64,000 nt of DNA from Bradyrhizobium tropiciagri (GTDB lineage: Bacteria; Pseudomonadota; Alphaproteobacteria; Rhizobiales; Xanthobacteraceae): NCBI RefSeq assembly GCF_018130545.1, contig NZ_JAFCKF010000009.1:186001-250000 (forward strand), in the 5' to 3' direction. Shown in pieces: positions 15,970 to 24,791 of this stretch (position 1 is the first letter of the stretch; each line of letters starts with the position of its first letter). The notes below the pieces were generated by a model that was given only the letters and a program-made list of their open reading frames with translations, did not search any database and was not told where the DNA came from. A program made the position numbers and the translations under genes.

Positions 15970-17784
15970 TCACCCGCACATCTGACGCCGTGCGGCTGGC
16001 CGCCACGCGTCAATGTCACGCTGCAAGGCCGCGCAGTCGGCAACGCGTTTGGGCGATCCCAATTCACCGGCCAGAAGCCGTGCCGCATGAACCTCGGCCA
16101 TGGCGCCTCGCGTATCGCCACGCTCCAGCTGGAGCCTGGAAATCTGCAATCTCAGCCGTACGATCTGAACCCGCCCCTCGGTGCTGGACCACAATTGGCG
16201 GGCGAGATGCAGGTGCCGCATCGCCGCTTCATGATCCTGCCGGGACAGCGCGAGGATCGCCTGCGCTTCGTTGGTGAGCGCGCGGATCGAGGGCATCGGC
16301 CAGCGATCGGGATTTCCCGAAAGCTCGCAGATCAATGCCTTTGCCCGACCGCTCCGATTGGTGTGTGCCGCAACCAGCGCCAGGTGCGCGAGCAGGATTC
16401 CCCGCCGTTGCAATGTCCACCAGGTCTTGCCGATCAAACTCCGTTCGAGGCTTGCATAGGCGGCTTCTGCTTCGCCTCTTGCGAGCAGGAGCATGGCGCG
16501 GCCCGGCTCCGGACACCAGCCCAGCGTGTAGCTTCGGTCGTAGGCTTCAAGCGCCGCGTCGTCATCGCCGATCGCAGCCAGGATATCGCCCAGCACCCGA
16601 TTGGCATCGCCCATCGACCACGGTGCATCGCTGGTCAGGCGCACGAGCGCGTCCTGGATGCGCGCCAGCGCTTCGTCGAGCGAGCCCCTGATGCCGAGCA
16701 CCTCGGAGCGATGCAACTGGCACGACCCCGTCAATTCCATGCCGCTGCCCGAGCAGAAATTCTGATAGCTCCGCGTCCACTGGTCGGCCCGTGCCCAATC
16801 TCCGAACATCCGGGCGGCCCAGAGAATATTGCAGTACAGGCTGCCGCCCATGATCGGGTCCAGATTGGTGCTGGACAGCGCAACGGCCGCGGCATGATCC
16901 TGATCGGCCAGTCCGCCATGCGTGTCGCCGAGGCAGAGCCGATAGAAGCCGCGATAGGCCAGGCTCAGCGCCTCGATGTTGAGCGCATCCTTGTATTTGA
17001 CGCAGGTGTAGGCAGCGTCGGCCAACGCGAGCGCCTGTTCCGGCTCGCCGTCGAACGCAGCCAGTTTCGACTTCATCCATAACAGCAGGGCCGTCGTCGA
17101 GGGATCATCGATCCGCGAGGCCCAATCTTCGGCGCGCGCGAGCCAGCCTTTTCCGATCGCGGCCTGACCGCTCTCGAAATGCAGGCCCGAGAGCGCGATC
17201 GCGTCAACCGCGGCGCCGGCCGCATCGCCGGCCTCGCTGCGCGCGGCGACCGCGCGAACCAGAATTGGAATGGCCGCCGTCGTCTTGCCCAGGCATTGCA
17301 AGGCAAGCGCCCAATTGTGCAAATCTTCAGCGTTCAGCTCGCCGTTTTCGTCTGCGCTCGCGAACAGGGTTGCTGCTTGTAGCCACAATTGTCCGGCGGC
17401 TGCGCGGCGGGCAAGGCCGATTGTACCGATTGCACCGACAGCGGCATCGACGCGCATGTGGTCGATGCGTTCCGGCTGCCTGATCTCGGACTCGAGAAAG
17501 AACCGATAGCCTTTGCCTGGCAGGTTCCGGATCGCGCCGTCCATGCCACCCCTGCGCAGCGCGGCGCGCAACGAACTCACTGCACGCTGCAGCGAGTTGT
17601 CGGTGACCGTCACATCGGGCCACACGGCTTCGAGGAGTTCGTCTTTGGAGATGACGCGGTCGCGGTGTCGAACGAGATAGACCAGCAGGTCGAACACACG
17701 TGGCTGCAAAGCGACTTCTTGGCGCGCGCACAGCAGCACGCGTCCAGCTTCATCAAGCTCGAACAGTCCAAATGAGAATGCCAT
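15970..17784 (-). CDS. Winged-helix (OmpR-type) transcriptional regulator with TPR-like C-terminus
   Basis: A 604-residue protein. Residues 1-95 form an OmpR/PhoB-type DNA-binding domain (LQPRVFDLLVYLVRHRDRVISKDELLEAVW ... NSLQRAVSSLRAAL ... GKGYRFF in outline). The rest is alpha-helical repeat similar to TPR or MalT-type sensor modules (ALQCLGKTTAAIPILVRAVAAR, ALADAAYTCVKYKDALNIEA). There is no receiver and no membrane segment, so it is probably a cytoplasmic ligand- or protein-sensing regulator. It is divergent from the DUF4242 gene, a likely target together with the methyltransferase behind it. The ribosome-binding site is weak. Confidence 0.8.
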   Translation of the reverse strand: MAFSFGLFELDEAGRVLLCARQEVALQPRVFDLLVYLVRHRDRVISKDELLEAVWPDVTVTDNSLQRAVSSLRAALRRGGMDGAIRNLPGKGYRFFLESEIRQPERIDHMRVDAAVGAIGTIGLARRAAAGQLWLQAATLFASADENGELNAEDLHNWALALQCLGKTTAAIPILVRAVAARSEAGDAAGAAVDAIALSGLHFESGQAAIGKGWLARAEDWASRIDDPSTTALLLWMKSKLAAFDGEPEQALALADAAYTCVKYKDALNIEALSLAYRGFYRLCLGDTHGGLADQDHAAAVALSSTNLDPIMGGSLYCNILWAARMFGDWARADQWTRSYQNFCSGSGMELTGSCQLHRSEVLGIRGSLDEALARIQDALVRLTSDAPWSMGDANRVLGDILAAIGDDDAALEAYDRSYTLGWCPEPGRAMLLLARGEAEAAYASLERSLIGKTWWTLQRRGILLAHLALVAAHTNRSGRAKALICELSGNPDRWPMPSIRALTNEAQAILALSRQDHEAAMRHLHLARQLWSSTEGRVQIVRLRLQISRLQLERGDTRGAMAEVHAARLLAGELGSPKRVADCAALQRDIDAWRPAARRQMCG

Positions 17785-17938
17785 GTGTATAGGTCCGGGG
17801 TTGCCGGAAAAGGTTCAGGCAAAGATCAGACAATGATCAGTCCGCGGTAAGGACAGTTGGCGCTGACGGCGCCTATAGCTGAGCATGGCCGCGATCACCG
17901 CTGCCTGCTGTTCAACCGTCCCAACCGAGGAGATTTCG

Positions 17939-18244
17939 ATGGAACTCTATGTCATTCGCCGTCCGAGCGCGTGGGCGAACATGAGCGAGCTCGAGCGCGC
18001 CGGCGCAACGTCCGCCAGGATCGGCGACGAGCAGATGCCGGACCGCGTCCGCTGGATCCGCAGCTATGTGGTGCATGAGGCAGATGGTCGCATCGGCACA
18101 TTCTGCATATACGAGGCGCGCGACGGCGACTCGATCCGGGACCATGCGCGCTGCGTCGGCATGCCGGGCGAGGAATTCTACAAGGTCGCGGCAACCGTCG
18201 TGGTGCGTGGTGATCCGGTCGAACCGCCCATTGCAGCCGAATGA
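17939..18244 (+). CDS. DUF4242 family protein
   Basis: A 101-residue protein matching the DUF4242 pattern: ELYVIRRPSAWANMSEL at the start, then VRWIRSYVVHEADGRIGTFC and YEARDGDSIRDHARCVGMP. The family forms ferredoxin-like dimers; a Streptomyces member binds nickel, and others are annotated only by domain. ATG 17939 has a strong GAGGAG site; the longer frame from 17885 has none. It is the first gene rightward from the winged-helix/TPR regulator, so it is a candidate target. Function unknown. Confidence 0.78.
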   Translation: MELYVIRRPSAWANMSELERAGATSARIGDEQMPDRVRWIRSYVVHEADGRIGTFCIYEARDGDSIRDHARCVGMPGEEFYKVAATVVVRGDPVEPPIAAE

Positions 18245-18324
18245 CGCCCGCGGGGGCGTCGCATGGTGCATCCCGGCCAAACCATGATCCGGGGCGCCAT
18301 CACACTTCGATCAAGGAAACGATA

Positions 18325-18735
18325 ATGTCGATTTCATTCATGGAGTCCGTTTCAAGTCCGGTGCGAAAGCATTTTTTCTTGCTGCTCTTGCGCATCCGCC
18401 GGTTCGTCAATCAATCGGTCGCAGGCATGCTCGAACATCGCGAGCGGCAAGCCAGCCGCTTGATGCCGCGCGAGCGCGGCGGCCGACGGTCGAAGGCCGC
18501 AGGCAACCGCTGTGCCCGGCCGATCATTCGAAGCGCGGTGCTCGGGCTGATGATCGCGGGTCTGTCATCACCCGTGTTCACACGAGCAGAGGAGCCTGTC
18601 GTTCGGAAGAGCAGTCCGACTCCGGCGCAGCAGGCTGTTTGGTCTGAGCGGCGCAAGCATGGCTGCAGGCATCGTTCGGATTGGACCATGGTCGCCGCAT
18701 CCAAAATCCCGGTCCTGCTCGACCGTCGCACCTAG
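18325..18735 (+). CDS. Hypothetical protein with one hydrophobic segment
   Basis: A 136-residue open frame with an AAGGAAA site before ATG 18325. It has a hydrophobic N-terminal stretch (HFFLLLLRIRRFV), a basic middle and a second hydrophobic stretch (AVLGLMIAGLSSPVFTRAEE) that looks like a displaced signal peptide cleaved before AEE. No domain is recognised and codon use is less regular than in its neighbours. It may be a real secreted protein with a shorter start (for example from the ATG just before the second stretch), or noncoding. Confidence 0.4.
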   Translation: MSISFMESVSSPVRKHFFLLLLRIRRFVNQSVAGMLEHRERQASRLMPRERGGRRSKAAGNRCARPIIRSAVLGLMIAGLSSPVFTRAEEPVVRKSSPTPAQQAVWSERRKHGCRHRSDWTMVAASKIPVLLDRRT

Positions 18736-18840
18736 CTCGTAGCACTTTGAAGTCATTGCACTGACACGACGCTTTTCAACGCAACTCGCGGGCTTTCGGC
18801 GAAGCCGTGAGCCCCACGACATTTTCAAAGGAGATGCACA

Positions 18841-19668
18841 ATGAACGTTCAAACCGAATTCCCCGTCGTCGATCTCGCCGCGGTCAAGGCGCGCCAGCAG
18901 GCCACCTGGAGTTCAGGGGACTACGCGATCGTCGGCACCACGCTTCAGATCGTGGGCGAGACGCTCTGCGAGGCCGTCGACCTGCGCAGCAATCAGATGG
19001 TGCTCGACGTCGCCGCCGGCAACGGCAATGCGACGCTGGCCGCGGCGCGGCGCTTTGCCGACGTGATCTCGACCGACTACGTCGGCGCGCTGCTCGAGCG
19101 CGGCCGAGAGCGGGCGGCTGCGGAGCGTCTGCCCGTTACGTTTCAGGAGGCGGATGCGGAGAAGCTGCCGTTTGCCGATGCAAGCTTCGACGTCGTGCTG
19201 TCGACCTTCGGCATCATGTTCACCGCCGATCAGCACCAGGCGGCGAATGAATTGCGTCGGGTCTGCCGCATCGGCGGCAAGATCGGCCTTGCGAGCTGGA
19301 CGCCGGAGGGGTTCATCGGCCAGGTGTTCAGGACCATCGGCAAATATGTGCCGCCGGCGCCGGGCGTGAAATCTCCGGCGTTGTGGGGCACCGAGGCGCA
19401 TCTCGGCGTGCTGTTCGGATCACAGGCGGCGGTCGATGCCAAGCGCAGGCATTTCAACTTCCGTTACAGGTCGCGCGAGCATTTCCTCGAGATCTTCCGC
19501 ACCTATTACGGTCCGGTGCTGAAGGCTTTCGGCGCGATCGATGCGGTCAAGCAGCAGTTGCTCGCCACCGACATGTTCGCCCTGATGGATCAGTTCAATG
19601 TCGCCAAGGACGGGACGCTGGTCATCCCGGGCGAATATCTGGAGGCGGTGATCACCAAGCGGGGCTGA
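18841..19668 (+). CDS. Class I SAM-dependent methyltransferase
   Basis: A 275-residue protein with the SAM-binding motif MVLDVAAGNGNATLAAARR (about residues 50-68), acidic loop STDYVGALLERGRERA, and motif EADAEKLPFADASFDVVLSTFGIMF. This places it with the UbiE/Methyltransf_11 group. The ATG lies after AAGGAGATGCACA, a strong ribosome-binding site. The substrate is not evident; related proteins act on small molecules or lipids. It is third in the rightward set that starts beside the winged-helix/TPR regulator. Confidence 0.82.
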   Translation: MNVQTEFPVVDLAAVKARQQATWSSGDYAIVGTTLQIVGETLCEAVDLRSNQMVLDVAAGNGNATLAAARRFADVISTDYVGALLERGRERAAAERLPVTFQEADAEKLPFADASFDVVLSTFGIMFTADQHQAANELRRVCRIGGKIGLASWTPEGFIGQVFRTIGKYVPPAPGVKSPALWGTEAHLGVLFGSQAAVDAKRRHFNFRYRSREHFLEIFRTYYGPVLKAFGAIDAVKQQLLATDMFALMDQFNVAKDGTLVIPGEYLEAVITKRG

Positions 19669-19743
19669 CCTGCCGCTGTTCGTCGATCGGAGCGTGGCGC
19701 CGGCGTTCTCGCCGGCGCCACATTCGTTCGCTGATGCGATCGC

Positions 19744-21294
19744 TCAGTAATGTCGCTTGTCCTTGGGCGGCGGCTTCGCTGCGCGCGGCGGCGGTGCGCG
19801 CCGTTGCGTAAAGCTGGGGCGTGCCTGCACTGCGGGCCGCTGCATTCCCGGACGGGCGCCCGGTGCGGCCTGCTGGATGCGGGGCCGCACCTCACCGGGT
19901 GCCTGCGGCGCCGGCTGCGCTGCGCCCTGTCGCGGCACGCCCGGCTGCGCCGCAGGTTGTCCTGGCTGGCGCACGCCGCCCGGCACCTGCGTGCGTTCGG
20001 GCTGCAGACCGCCTTGACGTGCGGGCTGCTGCTGCCCGCCGGGCTGCGTCGCGCCGCCCTGTCGTGCAGGCTGCTGTTGCTGTCCCGCGGGCTGTTGTCC
20101 GGCCGGCGTCTGAACACCGGGTGCGTGCGGCAAGGTCGTGCCGCCGGGCTGGCCGGGCAGCGCGTGTTGTGCGCCGCCTTGCTGCTGCGGGCCCGGCTGT
20201 TGCGAGCCCTGCCGTCCGGGTGTGCCCGGTTGCTGCGGCTGGCCGGGACGGTTTTGCTGACCGGGTTGCTGCTGGCCCGGACGGTTCTGCTGGCCCGGCT
20301 GCTGCGGGGCATTGCGGTTCTGGCCTGGCAGGCCGTTCTGGCGCTGCGGGTTCGGTTGCACCGGCTGGCCGCGGTTCGGATAGGGCGCCGCCGGATTGGC
20401 CCTGCGGAAATCCGGATTGGCGCGGCGGAAGTCGCGCTGCTCGGTCACGACCTGGCGGCCCAGCGTCTGCGCTGAATGCACCGCGCGCACAAAACCCTGG
20501 TCGCGCGCCATCTGTTGCGGCGAGATCGTCAGCGGCACCGCGGCGAAGCGCGCGCCGCCGGTACCGGGGCGAATCGCAAAGCCGCTCGCGCCGCGCGTCA
20601 GCACGCCAAGCGAGGCGCCGCTGCGATCATTGACCTCGATGCGGCCGACATGTCCGTCGGCATCGGGATAGAGCTTGATGCCCACATTGTTGCTGGTCGC
20701 GGTGGCGCCTTCGGGCACTTCGACAAGGCCGGTGGTGCCGCGGATGCCGAGGGTTGCGGTCGGCGTCGAGATCTTCATGTTGCCGGTCTTGGCGACGGCG
20801 GCGGCGACGAACGCCGCCGTTCCCTTGGCGACGTTGAACAGCGCGCTGTTCTGCTGGCCGCCATCCTCGTAGACATAATTGTCGATCGTGATCCTGGCGT
20901 TGGCGCGCAGGTTGAAGGTGGTGCCGTCGTTGAAGGTGATGCCGAGCGAGGAGGTCGCTGACGTCGCGACGTCGTCATTGGCGAAGATGTCGTCGCGGAT
21001 CTGTAGCGGCGTCGTGGTGTTGTTGCGCGTGACGGTCGCGGTTCCGGTCAGCGTTGCGACGTTGCCGATCGGTTCGGGTGCGCTGGCCTGTGGCGCGGCG
21101 GCCGGGGCTGCAGGCGCAGGCGTTGATGTTGCAGGCGGTGCCGGTGTCGCGCTCGGCGCCGGGGCGGGCGAGGGCGCAGTCTGCGCTTGCGCGAGCTGGG
21201 TCAGGCCCGGCGCGGCATTGGCCGTTGTATGCCAACCCATCGTGACGCCGGCACTCAGCAGGAGCGCAAAGAGGAAGGCGCGGCGCATCACCAT
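19744..21294 (-). CDS. FecR-domain secreted protein with long Gln/Pro/Gly-rich tail
   Basis: A 516-residue exported protein. A signal peptide (RRAFLFALLLSAGVTMGW, to about residue 27) is followed by a Pro/Ala linker, then a FecR-type domain at about 75-240 (IGNVATLTGTATVTRN, DDVATSATSSLGITFNDGT, FNLRANARITIDNYVYE, STPTATLGIRGTTGLVEV). From about residue 300 it is low complexity with repeated QQPGQQNRPGQ-type units. FecR domains in such architecture are found in cell-surface or matrix proteins, not only in sigma signalling. No sigma or TonB gene is nearby. The start at 21294 has a CCCGGGA site. Confidence 0.78.
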   Translation of the reverse strand: MVMRRAFLFALLLSAGVTMGWHTTANAAPGLTQLAQAQTAPSPAPAPSATPAPPATSTPAPAAPAAAPQASAPEPIGNVATLTGTATVTRNNTTTPLQIRDDIFANDDVATSATSSLGITFNDGTTFNLRANARITIDNYVYEDGGQQNSALFNVAKGTAAFVAAAVAKTGNMKISTPTATLGIRGTTGLVEVPEGATATSNNVGIKLYPDADGHVGRIEVNDRSGASLGVLTRGASGFAIRPGTGGARFAAVPLTISPQQMARDQGFVRAVHSAQTLGRQVVTEQRDFRRANPDFRRANPAAPYPNRGQPVQPNPQRQNGLPGQNRNAPQQPGQQNRPGQQQPGQQNRPGQPQQPGTPGRQGSQQPGPQQQGGAQHALPGQPGGTTLPHAPGVQTPAGQQPAGQQQQPARQGGATQPGGQQQPARQGGLQPERTQVPGGVRQPGQPAAQPGVPRQGAAQPAPQAPGEVRPRIQQAAPGARPGMQRPAVQARPSFTQRRAPPPRAAKPPPKDKRHY

Positions 21295-21447
21295 CGATTC
21301 CCGGGAGACATTGGGGACCGGCAATTGAGCCGCGTCAGGCTGAATGCCGAATGAACGGTCCTGCCTTGTTGTCATGGCCGGCGGATACAAGCAAGCACCG
21401 CACCCCCGTTACCGGAAGCGCGGTGCTTGGTCGCTATCGGGGTTTTG

Positions 21448-21774
21448 TCAGCCGCGCTTGTGAGGGGTGATGTTGAGCGGTTTCGCCGGCTTGGCCGCGG
21501 GCGCATAGCTCGCCGGCTGCGGAGCCGTTGCCGGCGGCACGTAGTGGAACACTGCCTTGCAGCCGTCGCTGAGCAGGGCGCGCTGCCGGACCATGCAGGC
21601 GGTGACGCGATCGACGTCGGGGATTTCCGAGCTGCACAGCCGCATCGCATCGCCGGTGCACATCTGCTGCTGCTCGTCGGTGTAGGCATAGGATGCCGAG
21701 GTCAACAGACCGAGCGTCAACGCGGTGGCGGCCAGCAGTTTGCCATGACGAAATGCGGAAGCGGTGAAAGCCAT
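21448..21774 (-). CDS. Secreted Cys-rich repeat protein
   Basis: A 108-residue protein. The signal peptide (LLAATALTLGLLTSASYA) precedes a Cys-rich unit, CTGDAMRLCSSEIPD, then ACMVRQRALLSDGC, which fits the pattern of the Cys-rich GLG1 repeat (C-x7-C ... C-x10-13-C). The tail is Pro/Ala/Lys-rich. One copy in a bacterial secreted protein is typical of small rhizobial periplasmic proteins of unknown role. The start at 21774 has an excellent GGGGGA site; the long upstream frame is not coding. It shares an upstream GAAAC-box motif with the L,D-transpeptidase gene. Confidence 0.75.
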   Translation of the reverse strand: MAFTASAFRHGKLLAATALTLGLLTSASYAYTDEQQQMCTGDAMRLCSSEIPDVDRVTACMVRQRALLSDGCKAVFHYVPPATAPQPASYAPAAKPAKPLNITPHKRG

Positions 21775-21863
21775 GATGTCCCCCTTGCGATGATCGCGCC
21801 GAAGCAGCGCGTTGTCACAGGCATCACTAGGGGGGCTTGGTTTCGCCAATTCTTCGTCGGAAC

Positions 21864-21899
21864 GGCAAAATGGTTTCGTCGCGCGCCGGTTTGTTTCAT
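21864..21899 (-). promoter_or_regulatory. Shared upstream motif (two GAAAC boxes), copy at Cys-rich gene
   Basis: On the minus strand ATGAAACAAACC, 8 bases, then ACGAAACCATTTTGC. The GAAAC boxes are 20 bases apart, two helical turns. The identical core ACGAAACCATTTTG occurs at the L,D-transpeptidase gene. It sits just after the yciB stop codon, about 90-125 bases before the Cys-rich gene. Confidence 0.45.
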
Positions 21900-22540
21900 T
21901 AACCACTCGCGGACGATACCCCCTGCGTCGCGGCCAACGCCGCCGGACCGCCCTCCAGCGCGAGCACGGCGGCGCGCTGGGCCTCGGGCATGGCGCGGAT
22001 GCGGCGCCTCGCGGTGAGGCGCATCGCAACAAAGCCGCCGACGAACACCAAGATCTTGCTGACGATGCCGAAGATCGGCATCACGACGGCCCATGTCGTG
22101 ATCTCGCAGGTCAGCGCGACGAAGGCGTTGACGGCGGCGGAGATGAACATCAGCGCTGACCAGGCGTAGCCGACCTTGATGGCGACATCCGGCACCACGG
22201 TCTGCGCGATCTCGGGCAAATAGCGGTTCAGCCAGCCCGGCTTCAGCATCACGACGCCGACGATGGCGTAGATCACGCTCGGCTTGAACAGCACGAAGCG
22301 CGGGTCATTCGTGAGCAGCGTCGCGGTGCCGGCGGTGACGACCAAGAACAGGCTGAGCCATTCCATGGTGTCGATCCGCTTTCCCCGCACGATCTGGAGA
22401 CCGATCTGCGCGACGCCGAACGCGATACCGAGGCCGACCGAGAGCGCGGTGTTGTGCGTCAGCAGGAACAGACCGAGAAAGACCAGGGTCGACGCCAGGT
22501 CGAGGGCCAATAGCCTTGCCGCGGTGAGGAAACTCTTCAT
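21899..22540 (-). CDS. Inner-membrane-spanning protein YciB-like
   Basis: A 213-residue protein with five or six membrane segments and the family landmarks: VRGKRIDTMEWLSLFLV, NDPRFVLFKPSVIYAIVG and WSALMFISAAVNAFVAL, as in YciB/IspZ septation-related proteins. YciB links envelope maintenance with elongation and division; in rhizobia its role is unproven. ATG 22540 was preferred because GGAG lies 11 bases upstream; ATG 22564 is an alternative. The C-terminal tail of about 35 residues is basic then Ala-rich and extends beyond usual YciB. Confidence 0.75.
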   Translation of the reverse strand: MKSFLTAARLLALDLASTLVFLGLFLLTHNTALSVGLGIAFGVAQIGLQIVRGKRIDTMEWLSLFLVVTAGTATLLTNDPRFVLFKPSVIYAIVGVVMLKPGWLNRYLPEIAQTVVPDVAIKVGYAWSALMFISAAVNAFVALTCEITTWAVVMPIFGIVSKILVFVGGFVAMRLTARRRIRAMPEAQRAAVLALEGGPAALAATQGVSSASG

Positions 22541-22652
22541 CGGTCGTTGTGCTCCGCTTGCCATCTCAGGCGCGACCAGCGCCTGCATCGGCACAACTAG
22601 GCAGGTTGCACCGGCGCCGGCCTGTCGAATTTCGAAATCGAGGAGCAAATTC

Positions 22653-23747
22653 TCAGCTCGGATGGGTGATTTCCACATCGTTCGCCGCATTTTGCCCGGC
22701 CATCGCCCTGCGGCGAAATTCGCTCGGCGTCAATCCGGTGTCCGCCTTGAAGGCGCGGTTGAACGGCGCCAGCGACTGGAACCCGGCATCGAGCGCTATC
22801 GTCAGCACCGGCACCTCGGCCTGATCGGCATCGGCGAGTGCCGCCTTGGCCTCGTCGAGCCGATAGCGGTTGACGAAGGCATTGAAGTTGCGGTGGCCGA
22901 GCCCGTCATTGATCAGCGTGCGCAGGCGGTACTCCGGCATACCGAGCCTGACCGCCAGCACGCCGATGGTCAGCCCCTCCTGTCGGTAGGTCCGCTCGGT
23001 CGCCATCAGGTGCTTGAGGCGGTGGAGCACGGCGCGGTCCGGAGCCGAACGGTCGGCCGGGGCAAGCGAGGCGGACACCCGGCTGCCCGGGCCGGCTACG
23101 GCCGGCTGGCTCTCGGGCGGATCGAACAGCATCATCCAGGTCGACAGCAGCCCGAATGCGACAAGGGCGAGCGCGATGCTCAGGCTGATGGACCGGGCCG
23201 GAATCGCGGCAAGTCCCGCGGTCGCGGCAAGCATCATCTGCAAGCCGATGCCGATCACCAGCGCAATCAGGATCCGGCCGCGCGGCGTGGTCACGGCGCT
23301 GCGCCATCCCTTTGCAATTTGCGCAATCCCGAGCACAGCGAAGGTGATCGTCGTCAGCGCAAGCGCGCGGCCGCAGATCCCGGCGGCGTCAGGCCAGATC
23401 GCCCAGCAATTGTGGCTCACGACGCCAAGACCGGCGAGCAGCGTCCACACCGCCGCATGCCACGGCCGCAGGGCAAACCGCTCGTCGAACACCGCGCTCG
23501 CCCATAGCCAGAAAATCACCGGCGAGCCCATCGCGAAGGCGATGAATGGAGAACTCCAGCCGAAGGACGATGCGGGAAAGAACGGCGCGGTCGAAATCGC
23601 ATAGGCCGCACCGGCGACGCCCATCGCGGCACCGAGATGCGCGGCGCGATGCACCGCCGCATAGCGCAGCAGCAGCACCGCGCAGACCACCAGGAATAGC
23701 GCGACCACCGCGCCGCGCAGACCGAGTTCAAGAGCCGTCATCGCCAT
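22653..23747 (-). CDS. AraC-family regulator with N-terminal membrane domain
   Basis: A 364-residue protein. Residues 1-225 contain about seven hydrophobic segments; residues 265-355 form an AraC/XylS DNA-binding domain (LTIGVLAVRLGMPEYRLRTLIN and VPVLTIALDAGFQSLAPFNRAF). Membrane-domain AraC proteins are thought to sense envelope or lipophilic signals directly. The target is unknown; the adjacent yciB-like gene on the same strand is a candidate. Start 23747 is chosen by domain boundary, since the ribosome-binding site is weak. Confidence 0.82.
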   Translation of the reverse strand: MAMTALELGLRGAVVALFLVVCAVLLLRYAAVHRAAHLGAAMGVAGAAYAISTAPFFPASSFGWSSPFIAFAMGSPVIFWLWASAVFDERFALRPWHAAVWTLLAGLGVVSHNCWAIWPDAAGICGRALALTTITFAVLGIAQIAKGWRSAVTTPRGRILIALVIGIGLQMMLAATAGLAAIPARSISLSIALALVAFGLLSTWMMLFDPPESQPAVAGPGSRVSASLAPADRSAPDRAVLHRLKHLMATERTYRQEGLTIGVLAVRLGMPEYRLRTLINDGLGHRNFNAFVNRYRLDEAKAALADADQAEVPVLTIALDAGFQSLAPFNRAFKADTGLTPSEFRRRAMAGQNAANDVEITHPS

Positions 23748-23867
23748 CGCCAGCCGCCCGCAGGTTCGATTCAACCTCGACACGGCTGCCCTTATAGCGT
23801 GTCCGGCGATCCACATGAAGCGAGCGCCCGGATGGCAATCAACCGGACACCGCCCATACACAAACTC

Positions 23868-23918
23868 GGTGTCGTCCCTGCCTCGTGCGCAATTACGCAC
23901 CAGGGACGACAGTTGTGA
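23868..23918. repeat. Dispersed repeat family B, shortened copy
   Basis: Starts ACAAACTCGGTGTCGTCCCTG and ends CAGGGACGACAGTTGTG, with only about 15 bases between the arms. The ends match the full-length elements at 29868-30022 and 59628-59766, whose 100-base middle is missing here. It lies between the membrane AraC gene and the DUF2147-like gene. Confidence 0.7.
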
Positions 23919-23957
23919 TGAGGTACGCTAATCGGTTCATTCCCGGGGATCGATGGC

Positions 23958-24719
23958 CTAGCTGATCCGCTTCCAGGTCTGGCCGCCGCAGAACATGCCG
24001 CCGAAGGCGCAGCCCTGCACACGCATCGCATTCGGGCCCTTCATCGCGATCGTCGAGTCGTAGTTGCGGCCGGAGTCGGGATCGTGGATGCGGCCGCTCC
24101 ATTTGCTGCCGTCGGGCTTCATGTTGATCAGGATGCGCTCGTTGCTCTTCTCCGAATAGCCGCAGAGATTGGTGCCGCAGGCTTCGACGCGGACATTGCC
24201 CTTGTTCTCCTCGGTGGCCCAGACGCCGATCGGTCCGGTCGCCGGCGCCGGTGCGGCGGCAATTGGCGCCGCTTGCGGCTGTGGCGCAGGCTGTGCGGCG
24301 ACCGGAGCCGGTGCAGGCACAACGGGCGCGGCGTCAACCGGTGAGGGTGCCACGGTCGCAACACTCGTCGGGGGTGCAGGGGGCGGAGGAGGCGGCGGGA
24401 CGGCGGCAGCGACCGGCGCGGCCGGCTGCGGCGCGGCGGCCTGAATCGGCGCGGGGACGGAAGCGGGCGGCGGGGGCGATGCAGTCGTTGAGGCGACATC
24501 GTCGTCATCGTCGGACTTCGGGCCGAGATTCTTGCTGATGCCGCCGATCGTGCCGCTATAGCCCGGCGCCGAGACGCGGATGCAGGACAGCGCGCTGCAG
24601 TTGCGCGGCGCCTCGACATGGATACGCTGGCCATCGATCTCGAAGGTGATGCCGGTGCCGCCCGCATGCGCCGATGTGGTGGCCATCAGCAGCGCGGCGA
24701 TTGCAACAAGCTTCTTCAT
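23958..24719 (-). CDS. DUF2147-like secreted protein with Pro/Ala-rich linker (paralogue 1)
   Basis: A 253-residue exported protein. The signal peptide ends TSAHA, then a short conserved module (GITFEIDGQRIHVEAPRNCS ... ALSCIRV), a Pro/Ala-rich linker at about 80-165, and a C-terminal domain GPIGVWATEENKGNVRVEACG, then NLCGY, ILINMKPDG and DPDSGRNYDSTI, as in DUF2147. It is divergent from, and clearly a paralogue of, the gene at 24902. The family is periplasmic, probably lipocalin-like, with no proven activity. Two GTGAC-N4-GTCAC sites lie between the pair. Confidence 0.78.
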   Translation of the reverse strand: MKKLVAIAALLMATTSAHAGGTGITFEIDGQRIHVEAPRNCSALSCIRVSAPGYSGTIGGISKNLGPKSDDDDDVASTTASPPPPASVPAPIQAAAPQPAAPVAAAVPPPPPPPAPPTSVATVAPSPVDAAPVVPAPAPVAAQPAPQPQAAPIAAAPAPATGPIGVWATEENKGNVRVEACGTNLCGYSEKSNERILINMKPDGSKWSGRIHDPDSGRNYDSTIAMKGPNAMRVQGCAFGGMFCGGQTWKRIS

Positions 24720-24791
24720 GTGAGGTCTCCCTGGCATTGAGCGGGGTGCAGCGATGGATCCGGACGGTACGCCGCTTGGAGGACCAGTTCG

